From Actinomycetota bacterium (GTDB taxonomy: Bacteria > Actinomycetota > Nitriliruptoria > Euzebyales > Egibacteraceae), in contig JAHWKQ010000062.1 of assembly GCA_019347785.1 (NCBI GenBank), positions 1-10,446 of the forward strand: DNA of 10,446 bases, written 5' to 3'. A model generated the notes under the pieces. That model was given only the letters and a program-made list of their open reading frames with translations, did no database searches and was not told the DNA's origin. The first letter of the stretch is position 1; each line of letters starts with the position of its first letter. Shown one piece after another: positions 1 to 7,076 of this stretch. The position numbers and the translations under genes were made by a program.

Positions 1-1008
1 GTGTCGTCGTATGTGGTGGTCCTCAGCCTCGCCGCGGCGCTGGCCGCGTGCTCGGGGGGAGCGTCACCCCAGGAGGCGCCGGGCGTCGAGGGCACGCAGC
101 CGGGCGCTGCGGCTCCGACGCAGACGGCTCCGGCTGCGCCGACCGGGGCGCCGCCGACCGGGGCGCCGAGCGCCGCCCAGCCCGCGCGGTGCGCCGATCC
201 AGCCGCCTGCCCGGGCCGGCCGGTCGCCGTGCCGATGAGCGGGGGGGCGCCGGTGGCGGAGGCCTCGGGTCTGGTGGCCTCGCGCGATCACCCCGGCAGC
301 TGGTGGGTCGTCGACGACGGCGGTGGGGCGCCGCGCCTGGCCCTGATCGCCGCCGACGGGACGGTCGCGGGGCGCGCAACCGTGACCGGGTGGGATGCCA
401 CGGACGTCGAGGACCTGGCGGTCGGGCCCTGCGGCGCGGCGACGTGCCTGTACCTCGCCGACATCGGCGACAACGTGGGCGGGCGGGCGACCGTCCGCGT
501 GGCGCGCGTACCCGAAGACGGCCTCGCCAGCGGAGCAGCGGGCCCGGTCGAGGTGGCCACCTACGAGCGGCCACCTGCAGACGCCGAGGCGCTGCTGGTC
601 ACCCCCGACGGCAGGCCGCTGGTGATCACGAAGGACCCCGCCGGTGCGCGGCTGCTCGCGGCCGCTGCGTTCGGGGACGGCGCGCTCACCGACGTGGGGG
701 AGGTGCCGGTCCCCGAGTCCGCGGCACCGTTGGCGGCGCTGTTGCTCGGTAACGTCGTGACCGCGGCGGACTGGGTGACAACGCCGGACGGTCCCCGAGT
801 GCTGCTGCGGACCTACGACCACGCCGTCGAGTACACCGGGCCGTCGCCGGCGGCCGACCTGGAGGGCTTCCCCGCGTGGCCCGCCACGCAGGTCCCCGTA
901 GGGAGCGAGGGCCAGGGCGAGGCGATCGCCTACCTGCCCGACGGGGGCGGGTGGGCCACGATCGGCGAGGGGGCCGCCGAGATGTGGGTCGTCCAGCGGC
1001 CCGGGTAG
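1..1008 (+). CDS. Secreted lipoprotein with beta-propeller-like domain
   Basis: The 335-residue product begins with a short hydrophobic stretch ending in LAAC (Cys17), a lipobox, so it is probably a lipoprotein on the outer face of the membrane. Residues 18-65 are a Pro/Ala/Thr-rich linker with GAPPTGAP-type repeats. The folded part (about 70-335) has SGLVASRDHPGSWWVVDD near residue 96, DVEDLA at 135-140 and YLADIGDN at 151-158. This pattern is familiar from actinobacterial secreted six-bladed propeller proteins related to the esterase-like/phytase-like group. No catalytic residues can be assigned, so the function is unknown. Cys64/Cys70 and Cys144/Cys149 could form disulfides. The GTG is the first base of the window and the signal lacks the usual Lys/Arg-rich n-region, so the true start probably lies upstream and the gene may be 5' truncated here. 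It converges on the next gene with 16 bp between. Confidence 0.8.
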   Translation: MSSYVVVLSLAAALAACSGGASPQEAPGVEGTQPGAAAPTQTAPAAPTGAPPTGAPSAAQPARCADPAACPGRPVAVPMSGGAPVAEASGLVASRDHPGSWWVVDDGGGAPRLALIAADGTVAGRATVTGWDATDVEDLAVGPCGAATCLYLADIGDNVGGRATVRVARVPEDGLASGAAGPVEVATYERPPADAEALLVTPDGRPLVITKDPAGARLLAAAAFGDGALTDVGEVPVPESAAPLAALLLGNVVTAADWVTTPDGPRVLLRTYDHAVEYTGPSPAADLEGFPAWPATQVPVGSEGQGEAIAYLPDGGGWATIGEGAAEMWVVQRPG

Positions 1009-1024
1009 TCAGCCAGGCGGGTGG

Positions 1025-1186
1025 TCAGGACAGGAACGCCTGCGCCACGCCCCACGCGATCGCGACCGGGACCGCGATCAGGATCGCGATCGCGGCCAGC
1101 AAGGCGACGATGCCGAGCGTGCCGACCACCGCACCGGAGGCGAGCACCGCGACGATGCGCCGCGCGGTCCGGCCGATGTCGTCCAC
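1025..1186 (-). CDS. Small single-helix membrane protein
   Basis: A 53-residue product starting VDDIGRTARRIVAVL, followed by one long hydrophobic segment (about residues 12-47) rich in Val, Ala, Ile and Leu and ending AQAFLS. Its codons have nearly 100% G/C at the third position, which supports a real gene rather than a shadow. I chose the GTG at 1186 because the in-frame extension to the ATG at 1252 has clearly poorer third-position GC and would overlap the start of the divergent gene at 1246. Against this, the ATG at 1252 has a GGGG motif a few bases upstream and the GTG has no visible ribosome binding site, so the 75-residue form remains possible. The twin Arg before the helix suggests the N terminus is cytoplasmic. 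No family recognised and no function proposed. Confidence 0.55.
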   Translation of the reverse strand: MDDIGRTARRIVAVLASGAVVGTLGIVALLAAIAILIAVPVAIAWGVAQAFLS

Positions 1187-1245
1187 GGACGCGAGCGTAG
1201 GCCCGTGGCAGCGAACACGGCGCGGCACCGTCACGATGGGGCGTG

Positions 1246-3198
1246 ATGCCATCGTCGCCCCTAGGCCGTAGCGCGGCCCCGTGCGTCGCGCTCCTGATCG
1301 CGGCCGTCCTCGCGGTGCCCGCCGCCGGCCAGGCGGTCGGCCAGGCGGGGCCGCTGGCCGACCCGACTCCTCCGCCAGGTGCGGTCGTCGAGTCCGGGCT
1401 CACCCCGGTGGCCGTGCATGGCGCCGGCCCGGTCCAGCTCGAGGTGGATGGCGCGCCCGTCGCCACCGGCCATGACTCGGCCGGCCGCTGGACCAGCACG
1501 GTCGACCTCGATCCCGGTGCGCACACGATCCGGGCGGTCACTGGTGAGGGGGAACGGAGCTGGCACCTCGTCGCCAGCGGCCTGGCGGTCCAGCGGGTGG
1601 CGGGCGCCGACCGCTACGCCACGGCGGTGGCCGTCAGCGGCGCCCGTGGCCTGCTCGCACGCCCCGACGCTGTGGTGGTGGCGCGCTCGGACGTCGGCGT
1701 CGACGCGCTCACCGCGGCTCCGCTGGCCGTGGTGCTCGACGCGCCGCTGCTGCTGGTGGACTCGCAGCGGCTGCCGCCGGCGACCGCCGACGCCCTCCCG
1801 GACGGGGCGACGGTGCACGTCGTCGGCGGGGAAGCGGCGGTGGCGGACGAGGTCCTGGACGACCTGCGGGACGCCGGCCACGAGGTCGTCCGCCACGCGG
1901 GCCGCGACCGCTTCGCCACCGCGGCAGCCGTCGCGCACGCGGTCCGCGAGGCCGGGGGCACCGGCGGCGTCGTGGTCACCGCCGCGGCGACCGGCCAGTC
2001 GGCCGCCGGTCTGGCCAGTGCCCGGGGCTGGCCGCTGCTGCTGGCCGAGCCGGCGACCCTCCCGGGCGCCACCGCCGAGTGGCTCGACGACCATCCGGAG
2101 ACGCCGGTGACGGCGATCGCCACGTCGGCGGTCGACCAGGTGGCGGAGTCCCACGCCGACGCCGTCGCCGCGGCCAACGCCGTGCCCTCCCCCGCCGTGG
2201 CGATCGCCGACCCCGCAGATGCGCTGACCGCCGCGTCGCTGGGCGTGCCGATCGTGACCCCCGAGGACACCCGCGCCGTCCACGGCCGCTCGGAGCTGAT
2301 CGTCGTCGGAGGACCGGCTGCGATCGGCGCCGACCGGGTCGCCACCTGGCACCGCGAAGCCGTCAGTGGTCTCCAGGCGCCCCAGGTCACCAGCCAGGTG
2401 GAGGGGGACCTCGAGGTCCTGCTCACCGCGGACCGGCCCGTCGACGCGGCCTCGGTCCACGTGACCCTGGCGGGCCGCGAGGTGCCGGGCACCACGCACG
2501 TGCAGGGCACCGACGTCCGCTGGACGGCGACCGAGCTGCCGCCCGCGGCGCCGCGTGGGTCGCCGACGGCGCTCGCCGTCACCGCGGTGGTGGCCTCGCA
2601 CGGGGCCGGCCGACACGTCGCCGCCGAGGAGAGGGTCACGCTGCCGCCGGTCGGCACCGCACCCGGCGGGTTCCAGGTCCTCGCCGCGGCCAGCGCCGTC
2701 GTCGGCAGCGGCCCGCTCTCGACCTTCACCGTCGAGGTCGAGCCTGCCACCGGCGTCGACCCGACCCTGTTCGGCCTCACCGCGACCGGCCTGCTGCTGG
2801 ACCCCAGAGGCTGGACCGGCGCCGGCGAACGCAGCCTGCAGCGTGTCGCCGACCCGGCCGCGGCGGACTTCCGTGTCGTGCTCGCCACACCGGCGACCGT
2901 GGACCGCTACTGCTCCGCGGTGGGGCTTGGCACCGGTGGGACGCTGTCGTGCTGGGACGGCCGGCGCGCGCTGCTCAACCTCGACCGCTGGCTGCAGGGC
3001 ACGGCGTTCCACCCCGACCTGCGGGTATACCGGGCCTACCTCGTGAACCACGAGTCCGGCCACGCACTGGGCTACCGCCACGTGGGCTGCCCGGCGGCCG
3101 GCGCGCTGGCGCCCGTGATGATGCAGCAGACCAAGGGGCTCGGCGGCTGCCTGCCCAACGGGTGGGCCTACCCCGTCGCGCCCGGCGAGGGCGGCTGA
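1246..3198 (+). CDS. Cell-wall-binding repeat 2 protein with C-terminal DUF3152 metzincin-like metallopeptidase domain
   Basis: A predicted secreted, wall-attached metallopeptidase of 650 residues. Residues 1-30 are a signal peptide (PCVALLIAAVLAVPAAGQ). An Ig-like domain follows (about 40-110). CWB2 repeats begin at about residue 116 (VAGADRYATAVAV) and 217 (AGRDRFATAAAV), each ending in a VVGG motif, with a degenerate third repeat to about 360. A second beta-sandwich covers about 380-465. The C-terminal domain has HESGHALGYRH (His602, Glu603, His606, Gly609, His612), the zinc site HExxHxxGxxH, then VMMQQ (Met625/626) as a likely Met-turn. Cys556, 569, 615 and 635 could make two disulfides. 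This matches DUF3152, a putative metallopeptidase family; its substrate is unknown. I prefer the ATG at 1246 because GGGG at 1238-1241 is better spaced from it than from the GTG at 1243. It leads an operon with the PHP hydrolase 20 bp downstream. Fold and zinc site are seen; protease activity is inferred. Confidence 0.88.
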   Translation: MPSSPLGRSAAPCVALLIAAVLAVPAAGQAVGQAGPLADPTPPPGAVVESGLTPVAVHGAGPVQLEVDGAPVATGHDSAGRWTSTVDLDPGAHTIRAVTGEGERSWHLVASGLAVQRVAGADRYATAVAVSGARGLLARPDAVVVARSDVGVDALTAAPLAVVLDAPLLLVDSQRLPPATADALPDGATVHVVGGEAAVADEVLDDLRDAGHEVVRHAGRDRFATAAAVAHAVREAGGTGGVVVTAAATGQSAAGLASARGWPLLLAEPATLPGATAEWLDDHPETPVTAIATSAVDQVAESHADAVAAANAVPSPAVAIADPADALTAASLGVPIVTPEDTRAVHGRSELIVVGGPAAIGADRVATWHREAVSGLQAPQVTSQVEGDLEVLLTADRPVDAASVHVTLAGREVPGTTHVQGTDVRWTATELPPAAPRGSPTALAVTAVVASHGAGRHVAAEERVTLPPVGTAPGGFQVLAAASAVVGSGPLSTFTVEVEPATGVDPTLFGLTATGLLLDPRGWTGAGERSLQRVADPAAADFRVVLATPATVDRYCSAVGLGTGGTLSCWDGRRALLNLDRWLQGTAFHPDLRVYRAYLVNHESGHALGYRHVGCPAAGALAPVMMQQTKGLGGCLPNGWAYPVAPGEGG

Positions 3199-3218
3199 CG
3201 CGGCAGAATGGCGCGACC

Positions 3219-4883
3219 ATGGACCGCCGGACCCTGCTCAAGGCCGCGTCGGCCCTCACCGTCGGGCTGGGCACGGGGTTGCTGCCCGGGCTGCCGCGCG
3301 CGCAGGTCCGCCGCGAGACGATCACCCTGACCGGTACCGCGCCCGGGCCAGGGCGTTACCTGTACCTGCCGTTCACCGTGCCTGCTGGCGTGAACCGCAT
3401 CGACGGGCGCACCGTCGACGCCGGCGGCTACTCGACCGGGCTCGGGCTGTTCGACGCCGCCGGCCCGGGCTACCAGTCGCCGGGCTTCCGTGGGGTGTAC
3501 GGCGGCGAGCTCGCCCACTTCACCGTCACGTCGGCATCCGCGTCGCGGTCGTTCCTGCCGGGGCCGATCACGCCGGGCGAGTGGACCGTGGTCGTGCCGC
3601 TCTTCCAGCCCGGCGCCGGCAACCCGACCCCCGAGATCACCGTCGAGATCACCCTCACCTACGGGCCACCCGGACCGCCGGCGCCCGCCACGCAGACGCC
3701 GGGTGTCGTCCGCGCCGAAGCTGGCTGGTACCGCGGCGACCTGCACTGCCACACGCCGGAGTCCAGCGACGCGTGGAGCTCGGCGACCGCGATGACGCCG
3801 CCACAGTGGGGCGAGGAGTGCCGCAGGGTGGGGTTGGATTTCGCCGCCCTCACCGACCACAACGTCGTGAGCCAGAACCAGGCGCTGGTGGACGACGCCG
3901 GCCCCGGCGTCCTGCTCATCGGGGGCGAGGAGATGACCAACTGGTTCCACGGCCACGCCACCGTCACCGGCCTGGATCCCGGCGAGTGGCTGGACTGGCG
4001 CCAGCGACCCCAGGGCATGCCGCTGTTCGAGCACGAGGCGCGGATCACCGAGTTCCTCGCCACGGTCCGCGAGCTCGGCGCGTACGCGGCCGCCGCGCAC
4101 CCGTTCGCGCCTGGCGTGGGCCTGCCGTGGACGTTCTTCGCCGACGCTGCCCTCGACCCGGCCGCGCTGCCCGACGGCATCGAGATCTGGACGGGCGACT
4201 TCCAACCAGACGACGAGGAGGCCCTCGACTTCTGGGACCGCCTCCTCCGACAGGGCAGGAGGATCACCGCCAACGGCGGCTCGGACCTCCACGGCGTCCA
4301 GAACGACCTCCAGCCATTCATCGCCGGCGGGCCGACCACCGTGCTGTGGGCCGAGGAGCTCAGCGTCCCCGCCGTCGTCGCGGCGCTCAAGGCCGGGCGG
4401 GCGTTCATGACCAGGGCGCCGAACGGCGGCGAGCTCTACCTCGAGGCGAGCGGCCCCGACGAGCAGGCGACGTTCGTGGGCGGGACGATCTACGCCGGCC
4501 CAGGCGCGACCGTGGAGGTCAGCGCCCTGGTGCGCCGGGGGCCGCTGCTGCGCGACCACAGGGTGCTCGACCTGGTGCTGCTGGTGGACGGCGAGCCGGC
4601 GCTGGTCACGCCGATCACCGCCGACGAGCAGCGCGTCGTCCTGACCGTGCCGGTGCCGCTCGGCGGCGGGTACGTGCGAGCCGAGCTGCGGGGCGAACCG
4701 GTGCTCGACCCCGGCACGCCGACGGGTTCCCGCAGCGACATGGAGGCGTTCACCAACCCGATCTGGCTCTCGACCGACCCGCGTCCCGACGACGCCGGCC
4801 CGGAGTTCGCACCGCCGCCGTCCCGCGACCGCGACCGGGCCGACCGTCACAGCCGCCTGCTCGACCTCGGTGGTGCGTCGTGA
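3219..4883 (+). CDS. Tat-exported PHP-superfamily metallohydrolase (CehA/McbA-like)
   Basis: A 554-residue enzyme with a twin-arginine signal at the N terminus (MDRRTLLKAASALTVGLG), which implies export in folded form, often with metal already bound. Residues about 33-160 form a beta-rich accessory domain. The PHP catalytic domain spans about 170-400. It has DLHCHT (His176, His178), LTDHN (Asp213, His214), GEE (Glu237), HGH (His244, His246), AAHPF (His294) and GSDLHG (Asp356, His358). All the expected metal ligands of a PHP phosphoesterase/hydrolase site are therefore present. A C-terminal beta-sandwich (about 405-530) completes it. CehA/McbA relatives include carbaryl hydrolases, but the family is broad and most members are uncharacterised, so phosphodiesters or other esters are equally possible substrates. 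The gene is 20 bp after the wall-binding protease and overlaps the next CWB2 gene by 4 bp. The ATG at 3219 was chosen because it places the Tat motif at the very start; no good ribosome binding site is visible, so translation may be coupled to the upstream gene. Confidence 0.9.
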   Translation: MDRRTLLKAASALTVGLGTGLLPGLPRAQVRRETITLTGTAPGPGRYLYLPFTVPAGVNRIDGRTVDAGGYSTGLGLFDAAGPGYQSPGFRGVYGGELAHFTVTSASASRSFLPGPITPGEWTVVVPLFQPGAGNPTPEITVEITLTYGPPGPPAPATQTPGVVRAEAGWYRGDLHCHTPESSDAWSSATAMTPPQWGEECRRVGLDFAALTDHNVVSQNQALVDDAGPGVLLIGGEEMTNWFHGHATVTGLDPGEWLDWRQRPQGMPLFEHEARITEFLATVRELGAYAAAAHPFAPGVGLPWTFFADAALDPAALPDGIEIWTGDFQPDDEEALDFWDRLLRQGRRITANGGSDLHGVQNDLQPFIAGGPTTVLWAEELSVPAVVAALKAGRAFMTRAPNGGELYLEASGPDEQATFVGGTIYAGPGATVEVSALVRRGPLLRDHRVLDLVLLVDGEPALVTPITADEQRVVLTVPVPLGGGYVRAELRGEPVLDPGTPTGSRSDMEAFTNPIWLSTDPRPDDAGPEFAPPPSRDRDRADRHSRLLDLGGAS

Positions 4884-6370
4884 GGCGCGCGCTGGCCCTG
4901 CTCGCCGGAGGGGCTGCGGTGGCGGGGCTCGTAGCCGGTGGCCTGGCGCTCGCGCAGGACCCGCGAGCGCAGTGCGTCACCGACCGGCCCGGCGACCAGC
5001 GGGCCGAGGTGAACCCCGACTCGCCGGAGGTCTACCGCTTCCCCGACCTCGCCGGCGCGGCCTCGACGGACCTGCTCGAGGTGTGCCTGCACGGCCTGAG
5101 GCTCACCGCGCGTGTCGCCGAGCCGGTCGATCCGCTCGCTGACCCCGGCTGGCACGACCCGGTCACCGCGATCGTGTGGGACACCGGATTCATGCGCGTG
5201 GTCCTAGGGGTCGGATCCGGCGGCGAGCTGACCGCCTCCAGCGTCGACGCCGACGGGGCGGTGCGCTGCGACGGCGAGCCGGCTCTCCAGGAGGCCGGCT
5301 ACGCGGTCGTGCTGCCCAGCGACCACTGCCTGGCGCCGCAGGACGCGCCCGTGACGCTGGCGGCCACCAGCGTGTACGAGCTGGACCCTGAGGATTCCGA
5401 CGCCCCGCTGGTCGTCGACCGCGTGGTCGACGAGCCGGCCAGCGCACGGCTCGCGGGGCCCGGCCGCATCGACACGGCCGTGGCGATCAGCCGGCGGGCG
5501 TTTCCGGGCGGCGCGCAGGTGGCCTACCTGGCCCGGGCCGACGTGCTCGCCGACGCGGTCAGCGGTGGAGCGCTGACCGACGGGCCGGTCCTGCTGGTGC
5601 CGTCCTGCGACGGCGTGCCCGACGTGGTGGCCGCCGAGCTGGAGCGGTTGGGCGCCGACCGGGTCGTCGTGCTGGGCGGGCAGGCGGCGGTGTGCGACGC
5701 GACGCTCGCCGCCACGGGGCTGAGCAGCGGCCGCCTGGCGGGCCCGGACCGCGTCGCCACCTCCGCGGCGATCGCCGAGGAGGCCTTCGCTGGCGGCGCC
5801 TCCGAGGTGTACCTGGCCACCGGGGCGGTGCTGGCCGACGCGGTCGCGGGCGGCGTGCTGACGCAGGGCCCGGTGCTGCTGCTACCCGAGGCGTGCCCCG
5901 CCGAGCTGCCCGAGGCGATCGCCGCCGCCGTGCTGCGGCTGGTGCCCGAGCGGGTCGTAGGGCTGGGCGGCCCTGCGGTGGTGTGCGACGAGTTGCTGCT
6001 GGCCCACGCGCCCCGCCCCGGCCGCGCGTACCGGCTGGCCGGCGGCGACCGCTTCGGCACCGCCGCGGCGATCGCCCTCCACGCCTTCCCCGGCGGCAGC
6101 GGGCGGGTCCACCTGGCGCGCAGCGACGTCTTCGCGGACTCGGTCGCGGGTGGCGTGCTGACCGACGGGCCGATCCTCCTCGTCCCCTCCTGCAGCGGGT
6201 TGCCGCCCGCGACCGCCGAGGCGGTGCGGGCCCTCCACGCCGACCAGGTCGTCTCGCTGGGCGGCGAGGCAGCGGTGTGCCGGGCGACGCTCGACGCGGC
6301 CGCCCAGGTGGCGCCGGGGCCGTTCGCGGGCGTCGCCCCCGTCCTGCAGCCGGTGGCGGCGGACTCCTGA
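4880..6370 (+). CDS. Cell-wall-binding repeat 2 surface protein with three cysteine-paired repeats
   Basis: A 496-residue exported protein. Residues 1-26 are a signal peptide (VRRALALLAGG... ALAQD). Residues 30-185 form a beta-rich domain beginning DRPGDQ and containing a PDL motif, with Cys32, Cys69, Cys130 and Cys150. It could be a metal-dependent or ligand-binding sandwich, but no function can be given. Three CWB2 repeats follow, starting near residues 190 (LAGPGRIDTAVAI), 285 (LAGPDRVATSAAI) and 385 (LAGGDRFGTAAAI). Each contains a LADAVAGG-like segment and a final LGG. Every repeat carries one Cys pair (243/272, 339/369, 438/467), 29-30 residues apart. Three CWB2 repeats is the usual unit for non-covalent attachment to wall polymers in clostridia; the same role here is inferred. 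The GTG start overlaps the stop of the PHP hydrolase gene (GTGA), a sign of translational coupling. The gene ends 18 bp before the convergent vapC, with no clear terminator between. Confidence 0.87.
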   Translation: MRRALALLAGGAAVAGLVAGGLALAQDPRAQCVTDRPGDQRAEVNPDSPEVYRFPDLAGAASTDLLEVCLHGLRLTARVAEPVDPLADPGWHDPVTAIVWDTGFMRVVLGVGSGGELTASSVDADGAVRCDGEPALQEAGYAVVLPSDHCLAPQDAPVTLAATSVYELDPEDSDAPLVVDRVVDEPASARLAGPGRIDTAVAISRRAFPGGAQVAYLARADVLADAVSGGALTDGPVLLVPSCDGVPDVVAAELERLGADRVVVLGGQAAVCDATLAATGLSSGRLAGPDRVATSAAIAEEAFAGGASEVYLATGAVLADAVAGGVLTQGPVLLLPEACPAELPEAIAAAVLRLVPERVVGLGGPAVVCDELLLAHAPRPGRAYRLAGGDRFGTAAAIALHAFPGGSGRVHLARSDVFADSVAGGVLTDGPILLVPSCSGLPPATAEAVRALHADQVVSLGGEAAVCRATLDAAAQVAPGPFAGVAPVLQPVAADS

Positions 6371-6388
6371 GGTTGGCTGCTGGCGTGG

Positions 6389-6823
6389 CTACCCGGAGAT
6401 GCGGAGGAGATGGGCCTCGGTCGCCCCTGGCACGGCGTCGAGGGCGACCGCCAGGTCGAACGTCGCCAACCGGCCCCCATGAGCGACGGCGAGGGCCAGG
6501 AGGTAGGCGTCGGTGAGCTGGCGTGGGCCCAGCAGCCGCGAGCGGTCCACGACCACCGGGTCGAGCAGGCTCAAGTCGTCGGGCCAGAACTCGTGGGGGC
6601 CACCTCGTGTTGCCTCGGCGAGCCGCTCGACCGCCACCGCCGTCGGGACCGGGCTGGTATAGCGCGGCTGGCTGATGATGCGGACGAAGCCGTTCTCGGT
6701 GAGCGGGCATGAGGCCCAGCCGGCGCCGATGTGGTCGCTCAGGAACGCGCGGGCGCGGCGGTGATCGACGTGGTCGGCGTCCAGGAGGGCGAGTAGGACG
6801 TTGACGTCGAGGAGCGCCCTCAC
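6389..6823 (-). CDS. vapC: VapC-family PIN-domain toxin
   Basis: A 144-residue PIN-domain ribonuclease, the toxin of a type II toxin-antitoxin pair. The acidic metal-binding residues of the PIN active site are all visible: Asp6 in MRALLDVNVL, Glu43 in LTENGF, Asp105 in QLTDAYLLALA and Asp123 in ATFD. The LTENGF, FWPDD and TDAYLLALA motifs are typical of one large actinobacterial and proteobacterial VapC group. Members cleave structured RNA such as tRNA or rRNA, but the target here cannot be read from sequence. The GTG start overlaps the stop of the antitoxin gene by 4 bp (GTGA), so the two are translated together and antitoxin comes first. Length is normal and nothing suggests inactivation. 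The 3' end converges on the CWB2 gene. Confidence 0.92.
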   Translation of the reverse strand: MRALLDVNVLLALLDADHVDHRRARAFLSDHIGAGWASCPLTENGFVRIISQPRYTSPVPTAVAVERLAEATRGGPHEFWPDDLSLLDPVVVDRSRLLGPRQLTDAYLLALAVAHGGRLATFDLAVALDAVPGATEAHLLRISG

Positions 6824-7056
6824 ACGCCCTCGTCCTCGCGCAGCCGGTCGATCAGCTCGTTGGAGACCGCCCGTCCGCGCCGCGGGAACGGCCTGAAGCC
6901 ATGGAGGTCCGGACCGGCGTCAGCTGCCGCGGTGGTGCCGGTCAGCGCCTGGCGCGCGAGGTCGGACAGCACCTCGCCAGCGGTGCGTCCCTGCCGCCTG
7001 GCCAGCTCCTTGACCGCGGCCAGCACGTCGTCCGCGATCGTCAGCGTGGTGCGCAT
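6820..7056 (-). CDS. vapB: VapB-family ribbon-helix-helix antitoxin
   Basis: A 78-residue antitoxin. Residues 1-40 (MRTTLTIADDVLAAVKELA then RQGRTAGEVLSDLARQAL) have the beta-strand, helix, helix pattern of a ribbon-helix-helix (CopG/VapB) DNA-binding domain. This should dimerise and bind the operator overlapping its own promoter. Residues 50-78 (GFRPFPRRGRAVSNELID then RLREDEGV) form the usual tail that wraps around VapC. The ATG at 7056 is the only sensible start because it begins the RHH strand directly. No Shine-Dalgarno sequence precedes it, and a -10-like box sits 7 bp upstream, which suggests a leaderless mRNA. The gene overlaps vapC by 4 bp and starts 18 bp after the stop of the esterase gene on the same strand. 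Confidence 0.9.
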   Translation of the reverse strand: MRTTLTIADDVLAAVKELARRQGRTAGEVLSDLARQALTGTTAAADAGPDLHGFRPFPRRGRAVSNELIDRLREDEGV

Positions 7057-7076
7057 GCATCTGATGATACTGCATC
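7055..7076 (-). promoter_or_regulatory. Putative leaderless vapBC promoter and operator
   Basis: Read on the minus strand, TATCAT (7069-7064) matches the actinobacterial -10 pattern TANNNT and lies 7 bp before the A of the vapB ATG. Transcription would therefore begin at or next to that A. GATGCA occurs twice in direct orientation on either side of the box (minus strand, 7076-7071 and 7061-7056). Part of it also forms an inverted repeat, ATGCA/TGCAT, with an 11-bp spacer. A VapB ribbon-helix-helix dimer bound here would cover the -10 box. A -35 is weak: only GGGACC at an 18-bp spacing, inside the end of the esterase gene. The repeats are seen; promoter and operator roles are inferred. Confidence 0.5.

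Noticed and set aside
64..822. Long open frame on the minus strand opposite the lipoprotein gene
   Set aside because: Arg/Gly-rich composition, no domain, and typical of antisense frames in very GC-rich DNA. The plus-strand frame has a lipobox and recognisable propeller motifs.
1261..3081. 606-codon minus-strand open frame opposite the DUF3152 gene
   Set aside because: Low-complexity Arg/Gly/Ala product without any motif. The plus strand encodes clear CWB2 repeats and a zinc site, so this is a shadow frame.
2079..3218. Upstream in-frame extension of the PHP hydrolase gene
   Set aside because: The extension is Arg/Pro-rich, overlaps the DUF3152 coding sequence, and would bury the Tat signal that starts at 3219.
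3581..4879. Upstream in-frame extension of the second CWB2 gene
   Set aside because: It overlaps the PHP domain in another frame and would place the signal peptide internally. The GTG at 4880 gives a proper signal peptide and a GTGA overlap.
5447..6300. Tandem DNA repeat array
   Set aside because: The similarity is at protein level (CWB2 repeats of about 95-100 residues); the DNA copies are too diverged for a recent duplication.
6371..6388. Bidirectional terminator between the CWB2 gene and vapC
   Set aside because: The 18-bp gap has no stem-loop or T-run.
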